12,013 nucleotides of DNA from an uncultured Anaerostipes sp. (GCA_900756035.1 CAAEIR010000072.1:1-12013), one strand, 5' to 3'. Shown: positions 1-7,622, counted from the stretch's first letter. The notes: generated by a model not told the origin, from the letters alone. Numbers and translations are program-made.

Positions 1-257
1 ACGCCTGCATTTTTAAAGCTTGTCTGGATGGTTGATATCATGGAAGATTGATAAGTTTTCAGACTTTCTTTTGATTCTGAACGGTCAATGCCCAGCTCCG
101 TCATTGATTTTGTGTCCTGATAGATGATAAGCTGATAAAAAGCATCCATCGTCTTATCAGCATCTTTGATGTTGTTTTTACTGCATCCGGCAGTTAAAAC
201 AATCATAGAGATCCCTAAAACAGCCGCCAGAATCTTTTGATAAATCCTACGTTTCAT
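1..257 (-). CDS. Putative secreted lipoprotein, N-terminal part, cut by the window edge
   Basis: Reading the minus strand from the ATG at 257-255 gives 85 codons without a stop before the window ends. The product starts MKRRIYQKILAAVLGISM and has a classic lipoprotein signal: a basic n-region, a hydrophobic core, and the lipobox LTAGC with the lipidated Cys at about residue 25. The mature part begins SKNNIKDADKTMDAFYQL and is polar and helix-like. An AAAGGA-like ribosome binding site lies about 10 nt upstream of the start, and a consensus promoter lies behind it. The protein should therefore be anchored on the outer face of the cytoplasmic membrane. The remainder resembles the uncharacterised lipoproteins common in Clostridia (possibly DUF5105-like, by impression only). 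I cannot assign a function, and the C-terminus is missing. Confidence 0.8.
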   Translation of the reverse strand, partial: MKRRIYQKILAAVLGISMIVLTAGCSKNNIKDADKTMDAFYQLIIYQDTKSMTELGIDRSESKESLKTYQSSMISTIQTSFKNAG

Positions 258-290
258 TCTCTTTAATTCCTTTCTGCTTTTTCTTCTGTT

Positions 291-319
291 ATTATAATTT
301 TTTTGTAGTATAAAGTCAA
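291..319 (-). promoter_or_regulatory. Sigma-A-type promoter for the lipoprotein gene
   Basis: On the minus strand, TTGACT (319-314) is followed after exactly 17 nt by a perfect TATAAT (296-291). The expected transcription start is near 284, giving a leader of about 27 nt before the lipoprotein ATG at 257. Five of six -35 bases, six of six -10 bases and ideal spacing make this one of the strongest promoter matches in the window. Confidence 0.8.
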
Positions 320-339
320 ATTTAATCGAAAATCCGTGT

Positions 340-368
340 TTGTAAAACAGAAATTTCTGTGATAAACT
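340..368 (+). promoter_or_regulatory. Probable promoter of the parE-parC block
   Basis: TTGTAA (340-345) and TAAACT (363-368) are 17 nt apart, each matching four of six consensus bases. Transcription would begin near 375, leaving a leader of about 36 nt that carries AGGAGGAG (391-398) before the ATG at 411. The match is moderate. It is supported by position, since the gene upstream is divergent and this block must be transcribed from within 258-410. Confidence 0.45.
347..360. repeat. Perfect 14-bp palindrome between the -35 and -10 boxes upstream of parE
   Basis: ACAGAAATTTCTGT equals its own reverse complement over all 14 bases. It lies in the 17-nt spacer of the predicted parE promoter, where a bound protein would block RNA polymerase. 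A regulator operator is the natural reading. It does not match the Bacillus-type LexA box or a CodY box as I know them, so no regulator can be named. Confidence 0.5.
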
Positions 369-410
369 ATCTAAGATTACCTGTAAAGTGAGGAGGAGAA
401 CAGTAAAATT

Positions 411-2324
411 ATGGCAAACAATACATATGATGCCAATAGCATCTCGGTTCTGGAAGGACTGGAAGCTGTCAGAAAACGTCCGGGCATGTACATTGGAAGC
501 GTATCTACAAAAGGACTGAATCATTTGATTTATGAAATTGTAGATAATTCCGTAGATGAGTTTCTTGCCGGATACTGTGACGATATAACGGTATGTTTAA
601 ATGATGACGGAACAGCCACCGTATCAGATAACGGGCGAGGGATCCCGGTAGGCTTGAATGAAAAAACCGGAATTCCGGCTGTTGAGATGGTATTTACCAT
701 GCTGCATGCCGGAGGAAAGTTCGGTGATGGCGGCTATAAGATATCCGGAGGATTACATGGTGTCGGAGCCTCTGTCGTCAATGCGTTATCAACATGGCTG
801 ACCGTTACGATTAAACAGGGCGGAAAAATTTATCAGCAAAAATATGCCAGAGGAAAAATTTTAAGTCCTCTGGAGGTTATTGGCTCATGCAAAAAAGCAG
901 ATACCGGAACAACGGTTCAGTTTCTTCCTGATCCGGAAATTTTTGATAAAACTTATTTCAAAGCGGCTATGGTGCGCAATCGTCTCCATGAGACAGCCTA
1001 TCTGAATCCAAAGCTTACCATTCATTATATCAATCGGAGGCATGGAGAAGAGACTGCGGTGGATTATCATGAACCAGACGGAATTTGTGCTTATGTGAAA
1101 AAATTAAATGAAGGGAAACAGATTCTTCATGAGCCGATTTATTTTAAACAGACAGTCGATGGAATTGAGGCTGAGGCAGCATTTCAATATACCGAAGACT
1201 TCGGTGAGAATATTTTGGGCTTCTGCAACAATATTTATACAATCGAGGGCGGAACTCATATTACCGGTTTTAAAACAAAATTTACAACAATTATGAACCA
1301 GTATGCCAGAGAACTCGGCATATTAAAAGAAAAAGATGCCAATTTCACCGGAACCGATGTGCGTAACGGAATGACAGCAATCATTTCAGTAAAACATCCG
1401 GAGCCGAGATTTGAAGGGCAGACAAAAACGAAACTTGATAATCCCGATGCGGGCAAAGCCGTCGGAGAAATCACGGGAGATGAGGTAGTTTTATATTTCG
1501 ATAAAAATCTGGATACTCTGAAAAAAGTGCTTTCCTGTGCGGAAAAGTCTGCCAAAATCCGAAAAGCAGAAGAAAAAGCCAAAACCAATATGCTGGTAAA
1601 ACAAAAACTTTCGATTGACAGCAACGGAAAGCTTGCAAATTGTGAAAGTCGCAAACCGGAAGAATGTGAGATTTTCATTGTCGAGGGGGATTCTGCCGGC
1701 GGATCAGCAAAAACTGCAAGAAACAGAAAGACTCAGGCGATTCTTCCGATTCGCGGGAAAATATTAAATGTAGAAAAAGCAACGATGGACAAGGTCCTAG
1801 CCAATGCAGAGATTAAAACAATGATTAATACATTTGGCTGTGGTTTCTCTGAAGGATATGGGAATGATTTTGATATTACGAAATTACGGTATCACAAGAT
1901 TGTTATTATGACGGATGCCGATGTGGATGGAGCTCATATTGCCACGCTGTTGCTGACGTTCTTTTACCGGTTTATGCCGGAATTGATTACCCACGGACAT
2001 GTGTATCTGGCAACACCGCCTCTTTATAAAGCAGTTCCGAAAAAAGGGGAAGAGATGTATTTATTTGACGATACGGCGCTGGCAAAATACCGGGCGAATC
2101 ATAGCGGATCTTTTACTCTTCAGAGATATAAAGGACTTGGTGAAATGGACGCAGAACAGTTGTGGGAGACAACACTGAATCCGGAAAGCAGAACTTTAAA
2201 GCAGATTGAGATCGAAGATGCCAGAATGGCATCAGATGTAACGTCCATGCTGATGGGAAGTGAAGTGCCGCCGCGCAGACAGTTTATTTATGAAAATGCA
2301 AATGAAGCGATACTTGACATATAG
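411..2324 (+). CDS. parE: Type IIA DNA topoisomerase subunit B, topoisomerase IV (ParE)-like
   Basis: This 637-residue protein is the ATPase subunit of a type IIA topoisomerase. The GHKL ATPase domain shows the catalytic Glu42 and Asn46 (YEIVDNSVDE), Asp73 in VSDNGRGIPV, the lid Lys103 in HAGGKF, and the GGLHGVG loop at about 113-119. The transducer domain follows. The TOPRIM domain has Glu425 in EGDSAGG, the metal ligands Asp502 and Asp504 in TDADVDG, and the RYKGLGEM motif near the C-terminus. There is no insertion of the kind found in E. coli GyrB, so length is normal for Gram-positive B subunits. AGGAGGAG precedes the ATG by 12 nt. The A subunit follows after 18 nt. Sequence alone separates GyrB from ParE poorly: the NRKTQAILPIRGK stretch looks GyrB-like. 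The ParE call rests on the partner's missing GyrA box and the absence of recF or dnaA upstream. Family is certain, subtype moderately so. Confidence 0.9.
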   Translation: MANNTYDANSISVLEGLEAVRKRPGMYIGSVSTKGLNHLIYEIVDNSVDEFLAGYCDDITVCLNDDGTATVSDNGRGIPVGLNEKTGIPAVEMVFTMLHAGGKFGDGGYKISGGLHGVGASVVNALSTWLTVTIKQGGKIYQQKYARGKILSPLEVIGSCKKADTGTTVQFLPDPEIFDKTYFKAAMVRNRLHETAYLNPKLTIHYINRRHGEETAVDYHEPDGICAYVKKLNEGKQILHEPIYFKQTVDGIEAEAAFQYTEDFGENILGFCNNIYTIEGGTHITGFKTKFTTIMNQYARELGILKEKDANFTGTDVRNGMTAIISVKHPEPRFEGQTKTKLDNPDAGKAVGEITGDEVVLYFDKNLDTLKKVLSCAEKSAKIRKAEEKAKTNMLVKQKLSIDSNGKLANCESRKPEECEIFIVEGDSAGGSAKTARNRKTQAILPIRGKILNVEKATMDKVLANAEIKTMINTFGCGFSEGYGNDFDITKLRYHKIVIMTDADVDGAHIATLLLTFFYRFMPELITHGHVYLATPPLYKAVPKKGEEMYLFDDTALAKYRANHSGSFTLQRYKGLGEMDAEQLWETTLNPESRTLKQIEIEDARMASDVTSMLMGSEVPPRRQFIYENANEAILDI

Positions 2325-2342
2325 GAAAAGAAAGGGAGTAAG

Positions 2343-4595
2343 ATGTCAGAACAGATTATAAAAGCAGAATTTTCTGAAGTAATGCAGAAATCTTATATTG
2401 ATTACGCCATGAGTGTTATTTGTTCCAGAGCGCTTCCGGATGCAAGAGACGGATTAAAGCCGGTGCAGCGGCGAGTATTATATGCAATGGACGAATTAGG
2501 GCTGCGATATGACAGACCACACAGAAAATCTGCCAGAATCGTCGGGGATACCATGGGTAAATATCACCCTCACGGAGACAGTTCCATATATGAATCCCTT
2601 GTAGTCATGTCACAGGATTTTAAAAAGGGGCTTGCGCTGGTAGATGGTCATGGAAACTTCGGTTCTATCGAAGGAGACGGAGCCGCTGCCATGCGTTATA
2701 CGGAAGCCAGATTACAGAAAATCACACAGGAAGCATATCTTGCAGATCTGGATAAAAATACTGTGGATTTCGTTTCCAATTTCGATGAGACGGAAAAAGA
2801 ACCGGAAGTTCTTCCGGTAAAAATTCCCAATCTGCTGGTAAATGGAGCAGATGGAATTGCAGTTGGAATGACTACAAGCATCCCGCCCCACAATCTGGGA
2901 GAAGTTGTAGACGCTGTCAAAGCCTATATGAGAAAAGAAAGTATTACCAATGAAGAATTAATGGAATATTTGCCGGGACCGGATTTTCCAACCGGAGGTC
3001 GTGTGGTTAATCAAAAGGATCTTTTAAGTATTTATTCCAGTGGAACCGGGAAATTAAAACTTCGCGGAAAAGTAACCTTTGAACCGGCAAAAAAGCGGGG
3101 AGAAAAAGATAAGCTGGTAATCTCCGAAATCCCTTATACCATGATAGGAAACAATATTTCAAAATTCTTATCGGATGTAGTAGGTTTGATCGAGAACAAA
3201 ATTACGACGGATATTCTGGATATTTCCAACGAATCTTCCAAAGACGGGATTCGTATTGTTTTGGAGCTTCGAAAGGGAGCAGATGTAGAACGTCTTGAAA
3301 ATTTATTGTATAAAAAGACAAAGCTGGAAGATACTTTTGGTGTGAATATGCTTGCGATCGTCAACGGAAGACCTGAAACTCTGGATCTAAAAGGGATCAT
3401 TGCCTGTCACACTGATTTTCATTATGAGATCATCCGGCGGAAGTATCAGACACTTCTGGAAAAACTCTATGAGCAGAGAGAAATCAAGGAAGGTCTTATA
3501 AAAGCGTGCGATATCATTGACTTGATTATTGAGATCATCCGCGGAAGTAAAAATCAAAAAGAAGTAAAAGCCTGTCTGACCAGAGGCGCATTGGGAGATA
3601 TACATTTCCGATCCTCAGATTCCATGATTGAGGCGTCTAAGTTATCCTTTACAGATAAACAGGCATCTGCAATTTTAGATTTAAAATTATATCGTTTGAT
3701 TGGTCTTGAAATTCTGGCGCTAAAAGAAGAATATGAAGAGATTGTTCAAAAAATTGCGGAATACGAAGACATTTTAAATAATCCAAAATCTTTGAAAAAT
3801 GTGGTTCGAAAGGAACTGGATCGTTTGAAGAAAGAGTTTTCCACAGATAGAAAAACAGTCATTGAAAATGCCAAAGAAGCAGTTTATGTGGAAGCTCCGG
3901 TAAAGGAAGAGCAGATTTATTTTGTTATGGATCGTTTTGGTTATTCTAAGACACTGGATAAAGCGACTTACGAGCGGAATAAGGACAACGTAGAAAGAGA
4001 TTATAAATATGTGGTGCCTTGTATGAATACGGACAAGATCTGCGTATTTACAAATTTCGGAATGATGCATCAGATCAAAGCTCTGGATATCCCTGCCGGA
4101 AAATTCCGGGATAAGGGAGTTCCTATTGATAATCTTGGAAACTATGACAGCGCGAAGGAATCGATCGTGACGGTCATGGCATCAGAGACAATGCTTCATG
4201 GAAGATTGCTTTTTGCCACTGAAAAAAGTATGATGAAGATTGTAGACGGCGAACAGATGAAAGCAGCGAAAAGAACCGTTCAGGCTACAAAATTATCGGA
4301 AGATGAATTGCTTTCTGTGATTTTGCTTTCCGAAGATGAGGAACTTCAGGATAAAGTTGTTTTACAGACGAAAAATGGTATGTTTTTGAAATTTTTGCTT
4401 TCCGAAATTCCAACGAAGAAAAAGGGAGCTCTGGGAGTTCGTTGTATGAAATTGTCTGAAGGGGATGTGTTAACGGACGTTTATGTTATGGAAACACAGA
4501 ATGCCACATCAATTTTGTACAAAAAGAAAAAATTAGAGTTTCAGAAATTGAAACTTTCCAAGCGTGATACGAAAGGAACAAAAATCCGGCGTTGA
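2343..4595 (+). CDS. parC: Type IIA DNA topoisomerase subunit A, topoisomerase IV (ParC)-like
   Basis: This 750-residue DNA cleavage and rejoining subunit pairs with the B subunit just upstream; an AGGGAG site serves its ATG. The winged-helix domain holds the catalytic Tyr119 in AAAMRYTEARL, preceded by Arg118. The quinolone region GKYHPHGDSSIYE has Ser80 and Glu84, the usual drug-sensitive residues at E. coli ParC numbering. The tower and coiled-coil follow to about residue 490, and a beta-pinwheel C-terminal domain fills the rest. The GyrA box QRRGGKG, required for negative supercoiling, is absent; the corresponding stretch of the first blade reads roughly YERNKDNVERDY. That argues for decatenation and relaxation (topoisomerase IV) rather than gyrase activity. 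The tail ends in basic residues. The stop codon is followed by a glycosyltransferase gene after 14 nt. Naming it a second gyrase A remains possible. Confidence 0.9.
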   Translation: MSEQIIKAEFSEVMQKSYIDYAMSVICSRALPDARDGLKPVQRRVLYAMDELGLRYDRPHRKSARIVGDTMGKYHPHGDSSIYESLVVMSQDFKKGLALVDGHGNFGSIEGDGAAAMRYTEARLQKITQEAYLADLDKNTVDFVSNFDETEKEPEVLPVKIPNLLVNGADGIAVGMTTSIPPHNLGEVVDAVKAYMRKESITNEELMEYLPGPDFPTGGRVVNQKDLLSIYSSGTGKLKLRGKVTFEPAKKRGEKDKLVISEIPYTMIGNNISKFLSDVVGLIENKITTDILDISNESSKDGIRIVLELRKGADVERLENLLYKKTKLEDTFGVNMLAIVNGRPETLDLKGIIACHTDFHYEIIRRKYQTLLEKLYEQREIKEGLIKACDIIDLIIEIIRGSKNQKEVKACLTRGALGDIHFRSSDSMIEASKLSFTDKQASAILDLKLYRLIGLEILALKEEYEEIVQKIAEYEDILNNPKSLKNVVRKELDRLKKEFSTDRKTVIENAKEAVYVEAPVKEEQIYFVMDRFGYSKTLDKATYERNKDNVERDYKYVVPCMNTDKICVFTNFGMMHQIKALDIPAGKFRDKGVPIDNLGNYDSAKESIVTVMASETMLHGRLLFATEKSMMKIVDGEQMKAAKRTVQATKLSEDELLSVILLSEDEELQDKVVLQTKNGMFLKFLLSEIPTKKKGALGVRCMKLSEGDVLTDVYVMETQNATSILYKKKKLEFQKLKLSKRDTKGTKIRR

Positions 4596-4609
4596 GAAAG
4601 GAAAAAGTT

Positions 4610-5521
4610 ATGAATGTTGATTTGATTATACCAACTTATAAACCCGGAGAGAAATTTAAAAAATCTCTTAGACGACTGGCAGCGCAGACACGGAAACCGG
4701 ACAGAATTATAGTAATTAATACCGAAAAAGATCTTTTTCAGGAAGATATGATTGCTCCTTATGACAATGTTGAGGTACACCATATCAAAAAGCAGGAGTT
4801 TGATCATGGGAGAACGAGAGACTATGGCGCGTCACTTTCCAATGCAGATCTCATTTTATTTATGACAGATGATGCCGTTCCAAAGGATCAGTATCTCATC
4901 GAAAATCTGATCAAGGCATTTGAAGATCCGACAGTAGCAGCAGCTTACGGAAGACAGATGGCTGACCCGAAAAAGAACTATATTGAATATTATACGCGGA
5001 TTTTTAATTACCCTGACCAGAGCCGGTTAAAGACGAAAGAAGATTTAGATACTCTGGGGATCAAGACGTTTTTCTGTTCCAACGTATGCAGCGCTTACAG
5101 AAAAAAAGATTATGATGCCATGGGTGGATTTCTTCATAAAACAATTTTTAATGAAGATATGATTATGGCGTCAAAGCTCATTGAAGCCGGAAAGGCGATT
5201 GCCTATCAGGCAGATGCAAGAGTATGGCACTGGCATGATTATACGGCATTCGAACAGCTTCACAGAAATTTTGATCTGGCGGTATCGCAGGTAGATTACG
5301 GCGGGCTTTTTCTAAAGGTGAAGTCTGAATCTGAAGGACTTAAAATGGTGTTTGCGACACTGAAACATCTTATAACGCACAAAAAAATCCTTTTGATCCC
5401 TAAATATATCATTGATACAGGATTTAAGTTCATTGGATATAAACTGGGAAGAAATTATACAAAACTGCCGAAAAAATTAATTTCAAAATTAACAATGAAT
5501 CAGACCTATTGGGAATCCTAG
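4610..5521 (+). CDS. Family 2 glycosyltransferase, rhamnosyltransferase-like
   Basis: This 303-residue protein has a GT-A fold. It opens with MNVDLIIPTYKPG, typical of GT2 enzymes, and carries a DXD-type metal/sugar-nucleotide motif at MTDDAVP (Asp87-Asp88). Further on come FDHGRTRDYGA (65-74), CSNVCSAYRK (156-165) and FNEDM (180-184), whose acidic pair is the likely catalytic base. These features resemble rhamnosyltransferases that build surface polysaccharides; the donor and acceptor cannot be read from sequence. No strong membrane helix is evident, though the basic C-terminal part may associate with the membrane. I chose ATG 4610 because AAAGGA lies just before it. An in-frame TTG at 4592 overlaps the parC stop and would bury that ribosome site in the coding region. 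It sits 14 nt after parC, so co-transcription with the topoisomerase genes is likely although the functions differ. Confidence 0.85.
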   Translation: MNVDLIIPTYKPGEKFKKSLRRLAAQTRKPDRIIVINTEKDLFQEDMIAPYDNVEVHHIKKQEFDHGRTRDYGASLSNADLILFMTDDAVPKDQYLIENLIKAFEDPTVAAAYGRQMADPKKNYIEYYTRIFNYPDQSRLKTKEDLDTLGIKTFFCSNVCSAYRKKDYDAMGGFLHKTIFNEDMIMASKLIEAGKAIAYQADARVWHWHDYTAFEQLHRNFDLAVSQVDYGGLFLKVKSESEGLKMVFATLKHLITHKKILLIPKYIIDTGFKFIGYKLGRNYTKLPKKLISKLTMNQTYWES

Positions 5522-5597
5522 AATATATCTGCAAATATGTGATATGATTTCACAAAAACAAAGGAGAATCTTTCGAAAAACTTAATAAATTCGACTA

Positions 5598-5624
5598 TTG
5601 TTTTTTCGGTGAATATGATATAAT
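5598..5624 (+). promoter_or_regulatory. Extended -10 promoter of the LCP gene
   Basis: A perfect TATAAT (5619-5624) is preceded by TGA, giving an extended -10 element (TGnTATAAT). A partial -35 box, TTGTTT (5598-5603), stands 15 nt upstream, shorter than the ideal 17, but an extended -10 tolerates this. The start would be near 5631, about 31 nt before the LCP ATG. Confidence 0.6.
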
Positions 5625-5661
5625 CATTAACTATGAGTAGATAATTGTGAGGAGGGCACAA

Positions 5662-6945
5662 ATGAAGATGAAAAAATTTAAAATTATCTTAGCTGTATTT
5701 TTAATTATAGGAATTGCCGGCGGAGGGGTGCTTGGATATTATGACGCACGTCTGGAAGCAGCAGTTGGCAATAATCAGGGCAAAAAATTAGATTCTGTAG
5801 AAGTCAGTGATGATCTGACGTTTAATAGCGATGTTTTGAATATATTACTGGTAGGTTCTGATCACGGTGCAATAAAAGGAGACAGCGGTCGTTCCGACAG
5901 TATTATGATTGCCACCATTAATTTTAAAACCAAAGAATTAAAATTAACCTCTTTGATGAGAGATATGTATGTAGAGATTCCGGGACACGGACACAATAAG
6001 CTTAATGCAGCCTATGCGTATGGCGGAGTTGAACTCCTTTATCAGACCATTGCAGAGAACTTTAACATTAAGATCGATAATTACTGTGTTGTAGATTTTA
6101 AAACCTTTGAAAAGGTCATTAACAAAGTTGGCGGAATCGAAATTTCTCTGGAAGAAGAAGAGGCACAATACTTAAATACAACAAACTATATTTCTAAGAA
6201 AAAATATAGAAATGTAAAAGTTGGAAAGCAGACATTAAATGGAAATCAGGCACTCGGATATGCCAGAGTTCGTTATGTTGTGTCAAAGAAATACGGAGAT
6301 GGAGATTTCGGACGTACCGGAAGACAGAGAGCTGTTTTACAGGCAGCTTTGAATAAAGTTTTAGAACAAAGTCCTACAAAAATTGCAGAGATCGCTTTGG
6401 ATGCATTGTCTGATGTTTCTACGGATATGAGTGCCAAATACTTAAAGAGCCTTGTGCTGAAAGTTGTTCAGATGGGTACAACAGAGATTGATCAGATGCA
6501 GGTGCCGTTAGAAGGAACTTATAAGATGGGGCGTGCACAGAGTAATATGTTTGTGTTCTTCGTGAATTTTGATGCGAATAAAGCAGCAATGAATTATTTC
6601 CTTTTTGACAAAGGGGAGAAAAAAGACTGGGCAGAAGAATACGGCGGAACTTCCGGTGTCGAGACATTTGGTTATTCCGGTTATGCCAGCTCCGGAAGCA
6701 ATACAGGAAGTACACAAAGTACCAGTCGTTCCACATATTACAGCACGAGAAGCACCAGTACTTCAACTTCTTACAGTACAGAAAGCACCAGTACCTCCAG
6801 TACTTCAACACATCGGAAAACAGAGAGTACGGAGTCTGAGACAACAACATCGAAACCAAAACCTACAACTTCTGCACCAACGACACATCGGCCGACCGCT
6901 ACGACCCCTTCCACGGAAGCCGATACTAACACATCAGCAGAATAA
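5662..6945 (+). CDS. LytR-CpsA-Psr (LCP) family cell-wall glycopolymer ligase
   Basis: This 427-residue protein has a short basic N-terminus and one membrane helix (about residues 6-27), so the rest faces outside. The LCP domain spans about 58-235. It shows NILLVGSD, the acidic/arginine cluster GDSGRSDS (Asp74, Arg77, Asp79), SLMRDMYVEIPG with Arg100, NKLNAAYAYGG, and the basic pairs ARVRY (Arg202, Arg204) and GRTGRQR (Arg218, Arg221) that bind the polyprenyl pyrophosphate. Family members transfer lipid-linked teichoic acid or polysaccharide to peptidoglycan. Residues 343-427 are an unusual Ser/Thr-rich tail without a sortase signal. The ATG at 5662 is preceded by AGGAGG with a 6-nt gap; an in-frame GTG at 5647 would place that site inside the gene. 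It has its own promoter. The neighbouring glycosyltransferase fits a role in surface polymers. Confidence 0.93.
   Translation: MKMKKFKIILAVFLIIGIAGGGVLGYYDARLEAAVGNNQGKKLDSVEVSDDLTFNSDVLNILLVGSDHGAIKGDSGRSDSIMIATINFKTKELKLTSLMRDMYVEIPGHGHNKLNAAYAYGGVELLYQTIAENFNIKIDNYCVVDFKTFEKVINKVGGIEISLEEEEAQYLNTTNYISKKKYRNVKVGKQTLNGNQALGYARVRYVVSKKYGDGDFGRTGRQRAVLQAALNKVLEQSPTKIAEIALDALSDVSTDMSAKYLKSLVLKVVQMGTTEIDQMQVPLEGTYKMGRAQSNMFVFFVNFDANKAAMNYFLFDKGEKKDWAEEYGGTSGVETFGYSGYASSGSNTGSTQSTSRSTYYSTRSTSTSTSYSTESTSTSSTSTHRKTESTESETTTSKPKPTTSAPTTHRPTATTPSTEADTNTSAE
6688..6942 (+). repeat. Low-complexity Ser/Thr-rich coding tail of the LCP gene
   Basis: About 85 codons at the 3' end encode mostly Ser and Thr, with Tyr, Arg and Glu in the first half and Pro, Lys and His in the second (TTSKPKPTTSAPTTHRPTAT). 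Short direct DNA repeats occur: AGCACCAGTAC at 6751-6761 and 6784-6794, and CCAGTACTTCAAC at 6755-6767 and 6797-6809. Such stretches change length by slippage. In the protein it would be a disordered, possibly glycosylated extracellular extension. Confidence 0.75.
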
Positions 6946-6977
6946 AGAGATACGGGGCTGTCAAAAACGATTCTTTC

Positions 6978-7006
6978 TTGACACATATTTGTAGAATTGG
7001 TAGAAT
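6978..7006 (+). promoter_or_regulatory. Near-consensus sigma-A promoter of ilvN-ilvC
   Basis: A perfect TTGACA (6978-6983) is followed after exactly 17 nt by TAGAAT (7001-7006), which matches five of six -10 bases. Transcription would start near 7013, giving a leader of about 64 nt before the ilvN ATG at 7077. That is too short for a T-box leader. The -35 box also forms a 6-bp dyad with TGTCAA at 6959-6964. Confidence 0.75.
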
Positions 7007-7076
7007 AGAAAAAAGTTATCATCCCCTATACAGAAGAAACAAAAGCGGAGATGGTGAAGAAAGGAATGAGAATAAG

Positions 7077-7574
7077 ATGCGACAGATTGTTCTTTCGATA
7101 CTTGTAGAAAATACACCGGGAGTGCTGAGCCGGATTTCCGGATTGTTTACCAGAAGAGGGTATAACATTGACACAATTACTGCCTGTACTTTACAGGGAG
7201 GAAAGTTTTCAAGAATTACGATTGCAGTCAGTGGTGATGATATGATTCTGATGCAGATTAAGAATCAGCTTTCAAAATTAGAAGATGTTGTGAAGATTTT
7301 CGAATTAAAAAGTGACCGCTCTGTCTGCCGGGAGTTAATTCTTGCAAAAATAAGGGCAAACAAAGCAGAAAAGCAGGAGATCATTACAATTGCGGATATC
7401 TTTCGGGCGAAAGTTGTAGATGTATCGAAAGATAATTTAATGGTCGAGTTAACAGGAAATGTTCAGAAAATTGAGGCTTTCCTTAATTTAATTGATGATT
7501 TTGAGGTTATTGAGATTGTTCGTACCGGAATTACCGGATTATCAAGAGGCGAAGATGATGCTCATATCTTTTAA
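7077..7574 (+). CDS. ilvN: Acetolactate synthase, small regulatory subunit
   Basis: The 165-residue product is the regulatory subunit of acetohydroxyacid synthase, which starts valine, leucine and isoleucine synthesis; it activates the catalytic subunit and usually confers valine feedback. The N-terminal ACT domain (about 4-78) carries the family pattern VENTPGVLSRISGLFTRRGY and NIDTITA. The C-terminal domain ends with IVRTGITGLSRGE, as in E. coli IlvN and IlvH, and length is normal. ATG 7077 begins the conserved MRQIVLSILVEN block and follows AAAGGA (7060-7065) by 11 nt, a slightly long gap. Reading back to a TTG at 6978 would start translation inside the promoter's -35 box and is rejected. 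ilvC follows 100 nt downstream, probably in the same transcript. The catalytic subunit gene ilvB is not in the window, so it must lie elsewhere. Some databases would name this ilvH. Confidence 0.95.
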   Translation: MRQIVLSILVENTPGVLSRISGLFTRRGYNIDTITACTLQGGKFSRITIAVSGDDMILMQIKNQLSKLEDVVKIFELKSDRSVCRELILAKIRANKAEKQEIITIADIFRAKVVDVSKDNLMVELTGNVQKIEAFLNLIDDFEVIEIVRTGITGLSRGEDDAHIF

Positions 7575-7622
7575 TCGTGTAAAACAAAGACGGAATGACC
7601 GGATTGTTTCACATATATAACA

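Noticed and set aside
1256..1678. A 140-codon minus-strand open frame inside parE
   Set aside because: It lies wholly antisense to a well-conserved essential gene, with no ribosome site or family match that I can see.
4592..4609. TTG at 4592 as the start of the glycosyltransferase
   Set aside because: The ribosome binding site AAAGGA lies inside this extension, and the conserved GT2 start begins at ATG 4610.
5538..5554. TGTGA...TCACA resembling a CRP/cAMP receptor site
   Set aside because: The spacing is 7 nt rather than the 6 nt of the CRP consensus, and CRP-type control is not expected for this gene in this lineage. Kept only as an unnamed dyad.
6419..6994. Overlapping open frames on both strands over the LCP tail (6419-6859 minus, 6605-6994 plus)
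   Set aside because: They arise from the low-complexity Ser/Thr-coding repeats, which lack stops in other frames. Their translations are compositionally odd and carry no domain.
7051..7107. An 18-codon upstream frame (MVKKGMRIRC...) overlapping the ilvN start, as a leader peptide
   Set aside because: It has no run of Ile, Val or Leu codons, its ribosome site abuts the ATG, and no terminator or antiterminator pair follows.
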